A DNA stretch of 64,000 nt from the NCBI RefSeq assembly GCF_041146395.1, contig NC_091006.1:10360001-10424000 (forward strand). Direction: 5' to 3'. The notes under the pieces were generated by a model. The model did not search any database. It had not been told where the DNA came from and worked only from the letters and a program-made list of their open reading frames with translations. Origin of the DNA: Eulemur rufifrons. Its lineage: Eukaryota; Chordata; Mammalia; Primates; Lemuridae. A program made the translations under genes and the position numbers. Below are positions 20,180 through 46,099 of this stretch, piece by piece. Position 1 is the stretch's first letter. Every line of letters begins with the position of its first letter.

Positions 20180-20640
20180 ATGCCAGCCCTGGGTGTGGGT
20201 GTCCGGGGATCTGGTGCGGGCGGTGGGGGTGTCAGGGCCGCCAGGGGGCGTCCAGGTCATGGTCCGACCCCACCCGGGCGGGCGCACAGAGCCTGAGCTC
20301 AGGCCCCGGGAATGCGCGGCGGGCCCGGGCAGGTGCCGCAACTCCCGCGGTTGGGGAGCCGGGCCGGGCGGGGTGCGAGGGCGGGGCGCGGGGGTGGCGC
20401 GGGCGGTGTCTGTGTTCCCAGGCCTCTGCCCTTGCCCTCCACCCCCGGGTCCTCTCCCCTGGGCTCCCCTCCAACCCCAGCTCCCCCTCCCTCGGGCTCC
20501 CGTCCACTCCAGGTAACCTGCCCTGGGCTCCTCTCCCCGCTCCACCCGAGCTCTCCTTCCCTGGCCGCCTCTGCACCCCAGCCACGTTCTTTGGGGTTAA
20601 GGACGCCGCGGGCTTCCTGGAGGAGTCATCCTCAGTAGGA
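20180..20640. promoter_or_regulatory. GC/CpG-rich block in PPP1R13L intron 1
   Basis: Sharply GC-rich, repeat-free block with many CpGs and GGGCGGGG-type boxes and a CTCF-like motif CCGCCAGGGGGCG at about 20,238-20,250. It lies 1.8 kb upstream of the start-codon exon. It could be an alternative PPP1R13L promoter or an insulator/enhancer. No splice donor is assigned. Confidence 0.4.
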
Positions 20641-20734
20641 ACCGGGTCAGAGCGCCAGGCTGGGCTGGGAACACCCAGGTTGGCATCCTACAGCCCTGTG
20701 GGGACAGACTGAGGCTAGGGGACGCTCCACCCTC

Positions 20735-20965
20735 TCTGGGACTTGGTTTCCTCCTCTGTGGAGGCAGGTGAAATGGGCTAGTGCCTTCCCCTGTCTAATC
20801 CTCTACCTTGGGCTAGTTATTTAGCTACTCTGCGTCCCAGTTTCCTCATGTGTACAGGGGGAATTAACACCTTCGCCTCAAAGGGTGTGAGGATTGAGTA
20901 ACATAATTTACATGCAGTATTTAGAACAATGCAGTGCATGAAATAAAGTTCACGTATACAGGATT
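20735..20965 (+). repeat. MIR (plus)
   Basis: CTTGGGCTAGTTATTTAGCTAC, CAGTTTCCTCATGTGTACAG, GGTGTGAGGATTGAGTAACA, ATGAAATAAAGTTC: MIR core to tail. Confidence 0.75.
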
Positions 20966-22025
20966 CTTAAGTACCAGCCTTCCTTGCCTGTTCATTAAGA
21001 TAAAACAGGATCTGGTACAAAGGGATGGCTCAAAACTTAAAGTAATTTTTACCCCCAAAAGGGCCCCCTTTCCACCCATTCTGAGATTCTAAAAGCCCTG
21101 AGCTTTGATGTCCTGGGTCTCAACTTCCTGAGCCCTGGGATCTCAGAGCCCTAAATTCTGCCTGTACATCGCTGAGTTCTGGCCAGTCCTCAGTGACTTA
21201 GGGACAGGTGCTGGGAGAACTCTGGAAGATTCCAGACAGAAGCTGGCAAAAGCCCAGCGTGTGGGTGGCGTCCACTCTCCAGCCTCAGTTTCCTCATTAG
21301 TAGGGAGAAGTCCTTACCTGGGTTCAGCAAATCTCATTCGATGTGAGACCTCTGGGCAGTCGCCTGAGATTTCTCTAGACAATGGGAACTATCCTCTCTA
21401 ACTGCCACGCCATGAGCCCTGTCGTCGCAATCTCGGTTATTATTTTTAATTTCATTTCAGGCTATCACCAAATGCCCTTCAAGCCCAGACATCAGGAAAC
21501 ACCCCTCTCTCATCAGATGCCCCTGCCTCCTCCATTCTGTTTTTAATCCTCCCGATGACACGTGGGGGTGGGGGGAAGGGGGAGATAGGCAGAGGGAGGA
21601 GCCTGGCCCTGCCCTCCCCCAGCCTCAAGGACAGACACCTCCAGAATTAGCCTCCATCCCTCCCTTATCTCCCACAATACCTCAGGTCAGACTGATGACA
21701 GTGGAGGTGACATTTCTCACCTCAGGGTCAGGGCAAGGAGCCCTGGGAGGGAGAAGGTGAGTCAGAAAATCTGGTGGGAGTGGATGGAATCCCGTCCCCC
21801 ACAGAGCTCCATAGGAAGGCGGAGGCCAAATCCTGACCCCCGGCCCTCCTGCCTGTGTGACCTCTCGGCCTCAGTTTACGTTTCCTCTCTGTGTAATGCG
21901 TACTTGCCCGGCAACGCAAGTCTCTCCGAATCCAACTCCGCGTTCTGGACTTCTCTGGGTTCTAGAATGACCTCTGCAAACCCCATATATTTCCCACCCC
22001 CGTGGGGCAATAGGAGGTCCCGCCT
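20966..22025. other. PPP1R13L intron 1, unique sequence
   Basis: No recognised exon. The start (21,070-21,200) repeats the ATTCTGAGATTCTAAAAGCC wording seen elsewhere in this gene. Confidence 0.35.
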
Positions 22026-22040
22026 CCGCCAGGGGGCGCC
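22026..22040 (+). promoter_or_regulatory. CTCF-like motif
   Basis: CCGCCAGGGGGCGCC matches the CTCF core (CCNNNAGGGGGCGC) in forward orientation in unique DNA 0.7 kb from the proposed PPP1R13L first exon. Confidence 0.5.
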
Positions 22041-22709
22041 CTGGGGCGGATGTCCCTTCTCTGGTTAGGCAGGTCTGACGCCCCGGTTAATGACATGTTG
22101 GGGTTCGCTCAGCGGCACAGGGGAGGTTGGAGAGCTGCCCCGGTTTTCTCTCCCCCTCTGCCCCCATCCCAGAGCCGCAAAGTTGGGGGAGAGCCGGGAC
22201 ACAGCCTCCGGAGGGACCCTGGGTACTTGTCCCACTCCATTTCAGGGACCCAGCCTCCACTATCCCTGCCCCGCCCCTAATTCTGCTCCGAGATCTAGAG
22301 GTTCGATCGAGAAGGCAGCTGGAGGGCCATAGGGGTGGTCACCCATCCTAAGCCCAAGCAGTCTGAGCCTCCCACTTCTGCCCAGGACTCGAGGATCCGA
22401 AACTCAAATACTACTCAATGATTCAGGCTTCCCAGAGCCCCCAGTTCGAGGGACTCAGGAATCCCAGCTACAACGTCTCCCCCGGACCAAGGGGTCCAAG
22501 CCCTCCATTCCAAGAACTTTGGCACCCGAGCCTCCTTTCCTTCCGCCGAAAACTCAGGCATCCTAGTTCTCTCCTTCCAGGGGACCCAGGTGTCTGCGCA
22601 CCCCAAATTCCGCCCTGGAACCCGGCGTTCAAGTCCCCTCCCAGTCCTCCCAGGAACGCGACTGTCGGGCTCTTCAAGGGCCTCTGGACCCCAGAAGGGT
22701 GGAACTCAC

Positions 22710-22800
22710 GGATCCGGGGCAGATCCTGGCACCAGGGGGCTTCCTCCGGCTCCAGCTCCGGCTGCGGGGAGCGGAGGACGGGGCGGGGCAGGCGCCGGGA
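22710..22800 (-). other. PPP1R13L: Probable PPP1R13L non-coding exon 1
   Basis: On the minus strand a GC-rich segment ends GGATCC followed by the near-ideal donor GTGAGTTCC, inside the CpG-rich region and upstream of the ATG exon. The position fits the human gene, which has a non-coding first exon. The 5' end is not defined. Confidence 0.5.
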
Positions 22801-24536
22801 ACAGGTTAGACGACGTGACTCGGGCTGGAGGGAGGCGGGTCCCGGAGGGGAGGGGGAGCCGAGGTCGCCTCGAGCACCTTGGGACTTGTAGTCCCGGAGG
22901 GCCAGGACGCAGCCCGAGATGTTCCCCTTCGAATTCACCCGGAGTCCATTTCACAGATAGAAAGGGCAAGGCCCAGAAGCTACAAGCGACCTGGCCAGGC
23001 CAGGGAGATACAGAAAAGCCGAAACGCCCACCGCGCTGTGGCCGCAAGCCACGGACTTCTGAGCTCTTGCCCCACCCCTTCAGGCTCAGTTTCCCCTTTC
23101 CCTAGTGAACATTTGGACGTTACCAAAGGGGTAGAAGATTTGAGGCTGGGGAAAAGTCACATACCCAGCTCCTAAGGCGAGAAGAGAGCCCTGCTGAATC
23201 AGTATCCCCTTGGGTCTCTAAGCAACAGTGTCCCCGTCGGTAAAAAGGGGCGGGGGGGAGCGGGTTGGATCTTTACAGGATTCTCAGCAACAGAGCCTAA
23301 AGTTGGAGGCTGGACTACAATCTCCAGCAGCATCCGCGACCGATATCTGGCACCTCCCCGCCTCGGGTCCTCTGGGAATTGTAGTCCTGGAACCCGCAGG
23401 GGCGGCACCCCGGTGTCTCTCGCCCACACGCGGGGAACAGTCTGGAGATCCTGGGCGGAGGAAATGTTTCCCCTTCCCTTTGACCCTCCTTCTGCTCTAG
23501 AAAGCCTCTCCCTCCTGGGGAAAAGGTGGGTGCCCCAATTCTGGAGTAAGATCCGAAATCTCGGCAGAGGGGGCGGGAAGTGGCGCTGACACACCGGCCA
23601 GGAATGCAGTCGGGTCACCCTGTCTAGCCGCCGTCCCGCGGCTCCAACTGCCGCCCCACGCGGTGCGGTCCCGGTGGGAAGAAACGTGGGCGCGTCTCCC
23701 AAATCTGCGTCCACGTGCCGCTGTTTACACGCGCCCTGGGGCAGGGAGGGGTTACGGATCAGGCCTTCTACCCCTTCTCTCTTCCTCAAAGCCATCGGGA
23801 ATGTTTCCCACGCCCTAGACTAAACCCTCGAAGGCATCTACAAGTCTCACTTAATCCGCATGCACCGCCCCTTAGCCCGTACCGCCCCACGCGTGTCTCG
23901 CTCCGGGTTCGAGGCTCCGCCCCTGGATGCTCAGGCTCCTCCCCCTGTGTTTCCCGCTCCCTCGGAGTCCAGAAGCCCCGCCCCTGGCTGCTGCTTCACG
24001 CCCTGGGGAGGGATTACCCCCATTCCTCCTTTTCCCCACCTCTCCCACTCAAGTTCTGAACTTCCAAGGCATCTGGGCCTCCCCAGAGGGGATTGTAACA
24101 CTGCAAGCACAGCCCTACTGTCCAGGATTCTTACCTGTCTCTTTAAGAATTTCAGACCAATCGACCTTCCTGTCTCTTTAAGAGTTAGGTCCTATCAGTG
24201 CAGCTGCCTCTTTAAGGCAGTGTTGGAACAAACCATGTCCCAGAGGCTGTGGGGGAGACCTGTCGCGACGTGGCGAGGCTCTGGCTCCAACAAAACAGAC
24301 AGTTGGCTGCTTTCCGGAGAAGATTTTCAGGAAAAGACTCCTCCTGTGTTTGTGCTCTGCCTAATGGAAATTTCCCCCAGTTCTGCCCGAAGAAAGAACA
24401 GCCGCCGAGCGGTGCCCCCCGCGCTCCCGGCCCCTTGGGCGCTCCCGCATGAGGTCCCACCCCTTGGGGTCCACGTGGTCTGCAGCGGCGTCCAAGTAGC
24501 CCCGGCTGTTGGTCTGTGTGCGGCGAGGGTCCCGGG
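22800..24536. promoter_or_regulatory. Divergent PPP1R13L / POLR1G promoter region
   Basis: GC-rich, repeat-poor DNA between two divergent genes. Three ZNF143/THAP11-type motifs: 22,879-22,894 (reverse, TTGGGACTTGTAGTCC), 23,314-23,331 (ACTACAATCTCCAGCAGC) and 23,372-23,386 (reverse, CTGGGAATTGTAGTC). Nearer POLR1G there are three CTCTTTAAG repeats (24,139, 24,174, 24,208) and a CCAAT box at about 24,156. Confidence 0.65.
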
Positions 24537-24558
24537 ATGGAGGGGGCCCAGTCCAGCG
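24537..24558 (+). CDS. POLR1G: POLR1G exon 1 (start codon)
   Basis: MEGAQSS plus one base, then donor GTGAGCGG. The N-terminus differs from human (MEEPQAG) but the splice phase agrees. Confidence 0.88.
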
Positions 24559-26592
24559 GTGAGCGGGCGGACCGACCGGGTGCAGACGGTGAGCTGGTGG
24601 CCGGGGAAAGGGGCGTCCGGGAAAGTTTGGGCGGAAAAGGAAGTGGCCCTGGAGACCGTATTCGCGGAGAGGGCGTATCTCCCAGTGGGGGGAACCAGAG
24701 ATCCGACGGACAGAGGGCATCTTGCAGGGGGCTTCCGGTAGAAAGGCGCCCCCAGGGGTTAGTTCAGTGGAGATGGGGACGTCCCAACAGGCGGGCAGAG
24801 AGGAGAGACAGGAGAGGGCTTTGCACGAGGTTGGAACCAATGGACCGATAGGCGCCCTGGAAGATTGGACTGGCAGGGAAGTGTCAGTAGACCCCCCTTT
24901 TCCCCTTCTCCCGCAGGTGCTGCTCGGTTCTCTTGTCCCCTCAACTTTACTGCAACGCCCCCAGCCTCGGAGTCCCCTCGTTTCTCCTTGGAGGCTCTGA
25001 AAGACCCAGATACGGAGCTGTGGCTTATCCAGGCCCCTGCAGACTTTGCCCCGGACTGGTGAGTGGTCCCATACCGTCCCCTGGGAATGCTCCCCACCCG
25101 AGAGGCTGAGCTTGAGGGAAATTTAGTGCATTTCCGAGGAACCCCAAAATGCCGCTTTTGGCCTCCTTTCCCCTGTCCTACCAAAAGATCTAAGCTTCTG
25201 CCCTCCCACTTTCTCCTCAGCCTCAATGGGCGGCGCGTGCCTCTCTCTGGCTCCCAGATTGTGAAAGGCAAGTTGGCAGGCAAGCGGCACCGCTATCGGG
25301 TTCTCAGCAGCAGCAGCCCGCAGACTGGAGAAGCAACCCTGCTGGCCCCCTCAGTGGAGGCGGGAGGTGGACTCACCTGTGCCCCGGCCCCCCAGGGCTG
25401 CCTAAGGATCATTGAGGGTCCGCAAGAATCCTTGTCCGGGGCCCCTCTGCAGCCCATTGCAGCAAGTCCCCCACCACAGATCCCCCCTGGCCTGAAGCCT
25501 CGGTTCTGTGCCTTTGGAGGCAACCCACCGGTCACAGGGCCTGGGTCGGCCCTGGCACCGAACTCACCCACTTCGGGGAAGAGAAAAAAGAAGATGCAGA
25601 TGCCAGAGGCTTCCGTCACTCGGGAGGCAGTGAATGGGCACGGGGCCCTGGAGGTGGACAAAGGTTTGGGGTCCCCAGAAACAGATGTGGAGAAGAAGAA
25701 AAAGCAGCCGCTGAAAGAACCAGAGGTGACAGAGCCTGCGGTAACGGAGCCCACAGCTGAGACGCTCCAGGCCCTGGGAGTGCTGCTCCCGTCCACCACC
25801 AAGAAGAAGAAGCACAAAGGGGCAGAAACATTAGAGCCAGATGAAAAGACAGTGGAGCTCAAACTCATTAAAACCGAACCTCTGGAAGAGTCAGTCCCGT
25901 CCCCCATCAAGAAGAGAAAGAGGCCAAAGGAGACAAAAGGAATGGAGCCAGGGGAAGGGATGATAGTTGAGTCTCAGCTGCAGGTGAAGGTGGAACCGCA
26001 GGAGGAAGCCATCTCACTGCCTCCCGTAAAGAAAAGGAAAAAAGAGAAGTCACAGGACACAATGACAGAGCCAGGGACTGAGGCTGTGGAGCCAGAGGTG
26101 ACACCTCAGGAGCTCCCTGGGGACGTGATGGAGCCCGAACTGCCAGATGATGCCGAGCCTCAGGTGGAGGCGGCTCTGGCTTCCAAAAAGAGGAAGAAAG
26201 AAAAGAGGCAAAATGCGGTGACGGAGCCAGGGCCAGAGGTGGCAGAACCCGAGATGGCAGATGACCTTGGGCCTCAGGCAGATCTAGCATCCGCCAAGAG
26301 GAAGAAGAAGAAAGAGAGAGGTCACCAAATGACGGAGCCAAGGACTGAGATGACGGACCCACCAAGGGAGACGGTGGAGCCCGAGCTGCCGGGTGAGGGT
26401 GAGCCTGAGGCCCAGGCAGCTCCGGGATCCACCAAGAAGAGGAAGAAGCGGAATCAGGAAAGCGGGGTGCCAGAGACGGCGTCCCCAGAGGACATGCCAG
26501 AGCCCCTGCCGAACCTACAGCCTGGGGAGGTGGCTCCCACAGAAGGACGGGAGAAGAAGCGGAAGAAGAAGCTGCAGCAGGATCTTGTGTAG
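24537..26592 (+). CDS. POLR1G: POLR1G (CD3EAP, PAF49/ASE-1), RNA polymerase I subunit, 511 aa
   Basis: Subunit of mammalian RNA polymerase I. It pairs with POLR1E (PAF53) in a TFIIF-like heterodimer that helps initiation and elongation of rRNA in the nucleolus. The coding sequence joins 24537-24558, 24917-25058 and 25221-26592 (1,536 bases, in frame; human about 510 aa). Residues 8-100 hold the conserved dimerisation part ([60 protein letters not shown]). From about residue 165 on, seven Lys/Arg clusters ([22 protein letters not shown] and others) alternate with acidic Glu/Pro-rich spacers, as in the nucleolar tail of the human protein. The start GGGATGG has a good context. Its 3' end faces ERCC1. 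Confidence 0.96.
24917..25058 (+). CDS. POLR1G: POLR1G exon 2
   Basis: After CTCCCGCAG; residues 8-55, ending in the split Cys codon TG|C before GTGAGTGG. Confidence 0.95.
25221..26592 (+). CDS. POLR1G: POLR1G exon 3 (Lys-rich tail, stop)
   Basis: After TTTCTCCTCAG; residues 55-511, ending LQQDLV then TAG. An open frame runs back into the intron to 25,063, but the AG acceptor and family sequence fix the exon start. Confidence 0.96.
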
Positions 26593-26617
26593 TGTTCCCT
26601 GGGGAAACCGAGGCACT

Positions 26618-26623
26618 AATAAA
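26618..26623 (+). terminator. POLR1G poly(A) signal
   Basis: AATAAA only 26 bases after the stop codon, so the 3'UTR is very short. Cleavage is expected near 26,640. Confidence 0.8.
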
Positions 26624-26694
26624 CGCTGAAGGTGGGGACCCCTCCCCGGCGGCTACACCAGCACACCCAGCAGGAGCCTGGACTGGAAAAATGC

Positions 26695-26700
26695 TTTATT
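26695..26700 (-). terminator. ERCC1 poly(A) signal
   Basis: TTTATT reads AATAAA on the minus strand, 24 bases past the ERCC1 stop. A longer ERCC1 transcript reaching into POLR1G exon 3 is known in human and is possible here. Confidence 0.7.
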
Positions 26701-26723
26701 ATTATACCAGGGGTCTCCTTGGG

Positions 26724-42057
<15,334 letters not shown>

Positions 42058-42059
42058 TC

Positions 42060-42620
42060 AAGCCCCAAACACTCGGCGCCTGAGGTTCTTCAAAGCCCCG
42101 CCCCATTGAACCAACACCTTCGGCTCGCCCCGCCCCTTGCTGGACCACACGCTCTTTCGCCCCGCCCCTCGCAGCCCCCAGGTGCTATTCGCTCCGCCCC
42201 CACTGTTCCCCGCCTCCAGTTGTCCCGGCCCCCGGGGCTTGTACCTAGACGCCACCCCCACCCCCACGTCCCGGCTTGTCCGTAGCTCAGACACCGCAAT
42301 GATTGGCTTCCCCGGCCGCCAATCGCCACTCTCCGCCTCCCACCCCTCTGGCCCGGGCCTTGCGGTCTCAGCACCGCGAAGACTCACCCGCTGGCCCTGA
42401 GGCGACGAGGAAAAGACCGGAGGGGGACCGAGTCGTCCCACCGCCCGCCCGGCCAGCGCGGCCCCCAGCCTCGCCGCACTTCCGGCCTCTCTGGCTTTCG
42501 GGCCCGCCCTCACTGCTCCCTAGCGGGGAGAGCATAGAGAGGGGCGGTCCCCGCGAACCTCTCTATGGTCCTGGAGGACCGCGGAGGTTTCGGGAGGAGA
42601 GAGGCGTGGGCCTGGGAGCC
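42060..42620 (-). promoter_or_regulatory. ERCC1 CpG-island promoter
   Basis: Four SP1-type boxes on the transcript's downstream side: CCCCGCCCC at 42,097, 42,128 and 42,160, and CCGCCCC at 42,194. An ETS motif ACTTCCGG lies at 42,478-42,485 at the likely start. No TATA box. Confidence 0.7.
42388..42480 (-). other. ERCC1: ERCC1 non-coding exon 1
   Basis: Minus-strand segment ending GCCAGCGG before donor GTGAGTCTTC, inside a CpG island. The transcription start is inferred near the ETS site at 42,478-42,485. Confidence 0.65.
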
Positions 42621-42784
42621 CGGCTCCCAAGCCCCTCAGTTCCAAAGTCTCTATTGAGCCGCTGTGTGACCAAGCACCCGGCCCCGGCAGGGCTCAGTGA
42701 AGAGATGGCAGACGGTCAAACTTGTTCCCTCCTCTCAGTACGGAGAGACTTGGGGTTTGAATCCCAACTCTGCAATTGACCTGG

Positions 42785-43115
42785 CCTCAGTTTCCCCATT
42801 CATTCATTTATTCCACATCCATTGCCCAAGCGCCTCCTCTGTTCCTGGCACTGTGCCTGGCGGTGCTAGTGACACAGCAGTGACCAACGACAGCCCTGCG
42901 CTGTCCTCTCGGAGCTTACAGTCCAGCGAGAGAGACAGACGCGTTCGCGTTTCCCAACAGTGACGACCCAGAACGGGCAGGGCCAGGATGGGAGACCTCG
43001 GAGGGCTGTGGGACTGGGGTCGGGGGAGCGCCTGACCCAGCTCAGGAGTCAGGAAGGGCTTCCTGGAGGAAGGGACATCTATCTGAGCGGAGACCTGGCT
43101 GATGAGTTAGTATTA
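42785..43115 (-). repeat. L2 (minus)
   Basis: CCCATTCATTCATTTATTCC, GGCACTGTGCCTGGCGGTGC, TCGGAGCTTACAGTCCAGCG, GAAGGGCTTCCTGGAGGAAG. Confidence 0.8.
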
Positions 43116-43119
43116 GTCA

Positions 43120-43640
43120 TTTCCTGAAAGGATAGTATCACGCTGTTCCAACTTGCAACTCTCTGATTACTAAGGAAATAGAACATTTTTTTGTGAGTTT
43201 ATTGGTTTTATATATTTTGTCTTCTGTGAATTGCTTATTCATATCCTTTGCCCATTTTTTAAATGGGTTCTATGCCTTTTTTATTATTAATTTGTGGGAG
43301 TACTTTATGGATTCCAATTCTAGTTCTTAGTCAGTTACATAGCAGTATGTTGCAAATACTTCCTCCTAATCTGTACTTGATGTTTTAACTCTAGTTATTT
43401 TGGTCACAGAAATGCTTAGTGTTTATTTGCACCTATTCCGTCCTGAGTTTTGCTTTTGGTGTGTTGTTTAAGAGCCCTGCTACAATGCAAGGTCATAAGT
43501 ATATATTCTGTCATTTCTGTTAATACTTTCTTAGTTTTGATTTTATGATCTGTCTTTAATCCATGTAAGATTTATTTTTGAAAGTGCACCGAGGTAGGGA
43601 TTTACGAGGGATATAGCCAAGTGTCTCAAATTGATCTCCT
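43120..43640 (-). mobile_element. L1 fragment (minus)
   Basis: CATATCCTTTGCCCATTTTT and GGGTTCTATGCCTTTTTTATT, AGTCCATGTAAG-type end: reverse of the L1 ORF2/3' region. Broken. Confidence 0.7.
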
Positions 43641-43714
43641 ATTTTGACATTCTACTTTTATCATGTACCAAAGTCCCATATACACACAGGTCTATATCTG
43701 ACATTTCTATCATC

Positions 43715-44335
43715 TTCAGTGATCTCTTTGTTTCTCGCCTCCAGGTAAATGACCGTCTTCTGTGTCTCTTCACAACAGTCTTCCATCTATGCATGTCTGT
43801 CTCTATGTCTAAATTTCCCCATTTTGGCCAGGCACGGTGGTTCATGCCTGCAATCCCACTCCGGGAGGCCGAGGCAGCAGGATCCCTTGAGGTCAGTTCA
43901 AGACCAACCTGAGCAAGAGTGATACCCCCTGTCTCTACTAAAAAATAGAAAAAAAAAATAGCCAAGCAACTAAAATTAGAAAAAATTAGCGGGGCGTGGT
44001 GGCACACACCTGTAGTCCCAACTACTCAGGAGGCTGAGACTGGAGGATCACGTGAGCCCAGGAGTTTGAGGTTGCAGTGAGCTAGGCTGACGCCATAGGA
44101 CTCTAGCCCAGGCAACAAAGCGAAAGTGTCTCAAAAAAAAATTTTTTTTTTTTAATTTCCCCATTTTATAAGCACGTCAGTCACACTGGGTTAGGGCCAC
44201 CCTAATGACCTCACTTTAACTTGATTACCTTTGTAAAGGCCCTATTTCCAAATGAGGTCACATTCTAAGATACCAGGATTAGGACTTCAACATCTCTTTC
44301 CAAGGGACATGATTCAACCCACAATACTCTATTTC
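43715..44335 (-). mobile_element. MaLR-type LTR (minus) split by an Alu
   Basis: 43,720-43,825 and 44,150-44,335: CACTGGGTTAGGGCCACCCTA, ATGACCTCACTTTAACTTG, AGGTCACATTCTAAGATACC. Non-coding relic. Confidence 0.65.
43811..44165 (+). mobile_element. Lemur-type Alu with target-site duplication
   Basis: Body about 43,827-44,140. Flanked by AATTTCCCCATTTT on both sides. Left arm shortened at CAATCCCACTCCGGGAGG. Confidence 0.92.
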
Positions 44336-44618
44336 TTTTTACGCCCTCTTCCTCCTGAATTCATTTTACTTCCTGCTGGAGTACCTTTTCCACTGATTCT
44401 GTGCGAGAACATCTGTGAATAGTAACTTTCTCAGTCTTGCTCATCTGAAAATGTCTATTTTTTTTTTTTCATCCTCACTCACAATTGGAATCTGGAGTCC
44501 TGAGTTCTTAGTTCTTTTTCTTGCAAAACCAGAAGATATTGCTCCTCTTTCTCCCTGATGACAAGTCTTCGGTCCACCTGATTCTTCCTCCTTCCCAGGC
44601 AGTCTGATCACTAGGTAT

Positions 44619-44986
44619 AATTTTCCCCCAGGGGCCAGGCGCGGTGGCTCTCGCCTGTAATCCTAGCACTCTGGGAGGCCGAGGTGGGCGGATTGTTTGA
44701 GCTCAGGAGTTCGAGACCAGCCTGAGCAAGAGCGAGACCCCATCTCTACTAAAAATAGAAAGAAATTATATGGACAGCTAAAAATATATATAGAAAAAAT
44801 TAGCCGGGCATGGTGGTGCATGCCTGTAGTCCCAGCTACTCGGGAGGCTGAGACAGGAGGATCGCTTGAGCTGAGGAGTTTGAGGTTGCTGTGAGCTAGG
44901 CTGACACCACGGCACTCACTCTAGCCTGGGCAACAGAGTGAGACTCTGTCTCAAAAAAAAAAAAAAAAAAAAATTTTCCCCCAGGG
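44619..44986 (+). mobile_element. Young lemur-type Alu with target-site duplication
   Basis: Body about 44,634-44,970. Duplication AATTTTCCCCCAGGG. Full diagnostic middle (ATTATATGGACAGCTAAAAA) and CACGGCACTCACTCTAGCC. Confidence 0.97.
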
Positions 44987-44999
44987 TCACTTACTGGCA

Positions 45000-45300
45000 G
45001 TGTGACCTTGAGCCAGCAACTTATTCTCTGTATGTGCCACTTTGCTCATCTCTAAAATGGGTGTAACAACAGTATAATTGTTAAGAGGATGAGTTAATAT
45101 GTGTAAAGTACTTAGAAGTGTACTTGATACCCAGCAGAGGTACATCAGGGTTTGTCAAATAAATAGCCTTTGGCAAAGTCCTGGGCAGGCAGGGGCTGGA
45201 GCTCTTGTGGCCACCACAGCATTACAGGGCCCCTGTTCATGGCCTGGCACCCAAAAGGGGCTACTGAACCATGTGTCGGGTGAATGAACAAAGAACAGGA
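45000..45300 (+). repeat. MIR then L2 terminus (plus)
   Basis: 45,000-45,150: GGCAGTGTGACCTTGAGCCA, TCATCTCTAAAATGGGTG. 45,200-45,290: degraded L2 end GGCCTGGCACCCAAAAGGGG, GGTGAATGAAC. Confidence 0.7.
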
Positions 45301-45404
45301 GCTGAGCCCTAAGTCAAGCAACGTCACCACTGTGAGCCTCAGTTTCCCCATCTGCAACTGTAGAGGTCATGAGGATTCAATAAGACCTCAGACTCCTGTC
45401 TTGA

Positions 45405-45960
45405 GATGGACTCTTTCACTCATTCCTTGAATAACTAGAGCATATTAAACACCTACTATGTGCCAGGCACTGTGCTAAACGCTGGGGACATAGCTGTGAG
45501 CAAATGAGACCAGGTCCCTGCTCTGGGGAGCTGATCTTCTCTTGGGAAAGAAAGACCATAAAGAAGGAAATACACAAATAAGAGTTTTGCAGCTGGGCAC
45601 AGTGGCTCATTGTAATCCCAGTAATTTGGAAGGCTGAGGCAGGAGGATCACTTGAGGCCAGGAGTTCAAGACCACCCTGGGCAACATAGCGAGACCCTTT
45701 CTCTAAAAAATTTAGTCTGCCGGAGTGGCGCCAGTCTGTAGTCCCAGCTACTCCGCAGGCTGAGGCCAGGAGTTCAAGGCTGCAGGGAGTTATGGTTGCA
45801 CCACTGCACTCCAGCCTGGGGGACAGACGGAGAACCCATCTCTAAAAAAAATACACAGATAGCCATATATACTATGAAGAAGATAAAACACGGTGATGTG
45901 AAACAGGTGATGGGGGAGGGGAGCCACACAGTCACAGAAAGAGGGTCTATAAATAATACA
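45405..45960 (-). repeat. L2 (minus) split by an Alu
   Basis: 45,415-45,590: AACACCTACTATGTGCCAGG, GCTGGGGACATAGCTGTGAG. It continues at 45,870-45,950: ACACGGTGATGTGAAACAGG. Alu at 45,592-45,855. Confidence 0.8.
45592..45855 (+). mobile_element. Old Alu (plus)
   Basis: GCTGGGCACAGTGGCTCATTG to CCAGCCTGGGGGACAGACGG. Short, diverged. Confidence 0.88.
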
Positions 45961-46085
45961 CCCATCAACTCAAAACCGATTGCACACTCACTATTTCTAA
46001 GGCCTCGCAGTAACCCTCCGCTTAGGTATCATTAGCCCATTTAACAGATGAGGGAACTGAGGCCCCAGCAAGGTAGAGAGGGACC
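45955..46085 (-). repeat. MIR (minus)
   Basis: GCCCATTTAACAGATGAGGGA, CTGAGGCCCCAGCAAGG. Confidence 0.6.
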
Positions 46086-46099
46086 ATGGAAATATGTCT

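Noticed and set aside
25063..25220. Longer N-terminal extension of POLR1G exon 3 from an upstream ATG
   Set aside because: The frame is open into the intron, but a good acceptor at 25,220 and family alignment across the junction (split Cys codon) fix the exon.
25293..25910. 205-codon open frame on the minus strand
   Set aside because: It lies antisense to POLR1G exon 3. Lys codons read backwards give TTT/CTT runs (poly Phe/Leu), as expected from a shadow frame.
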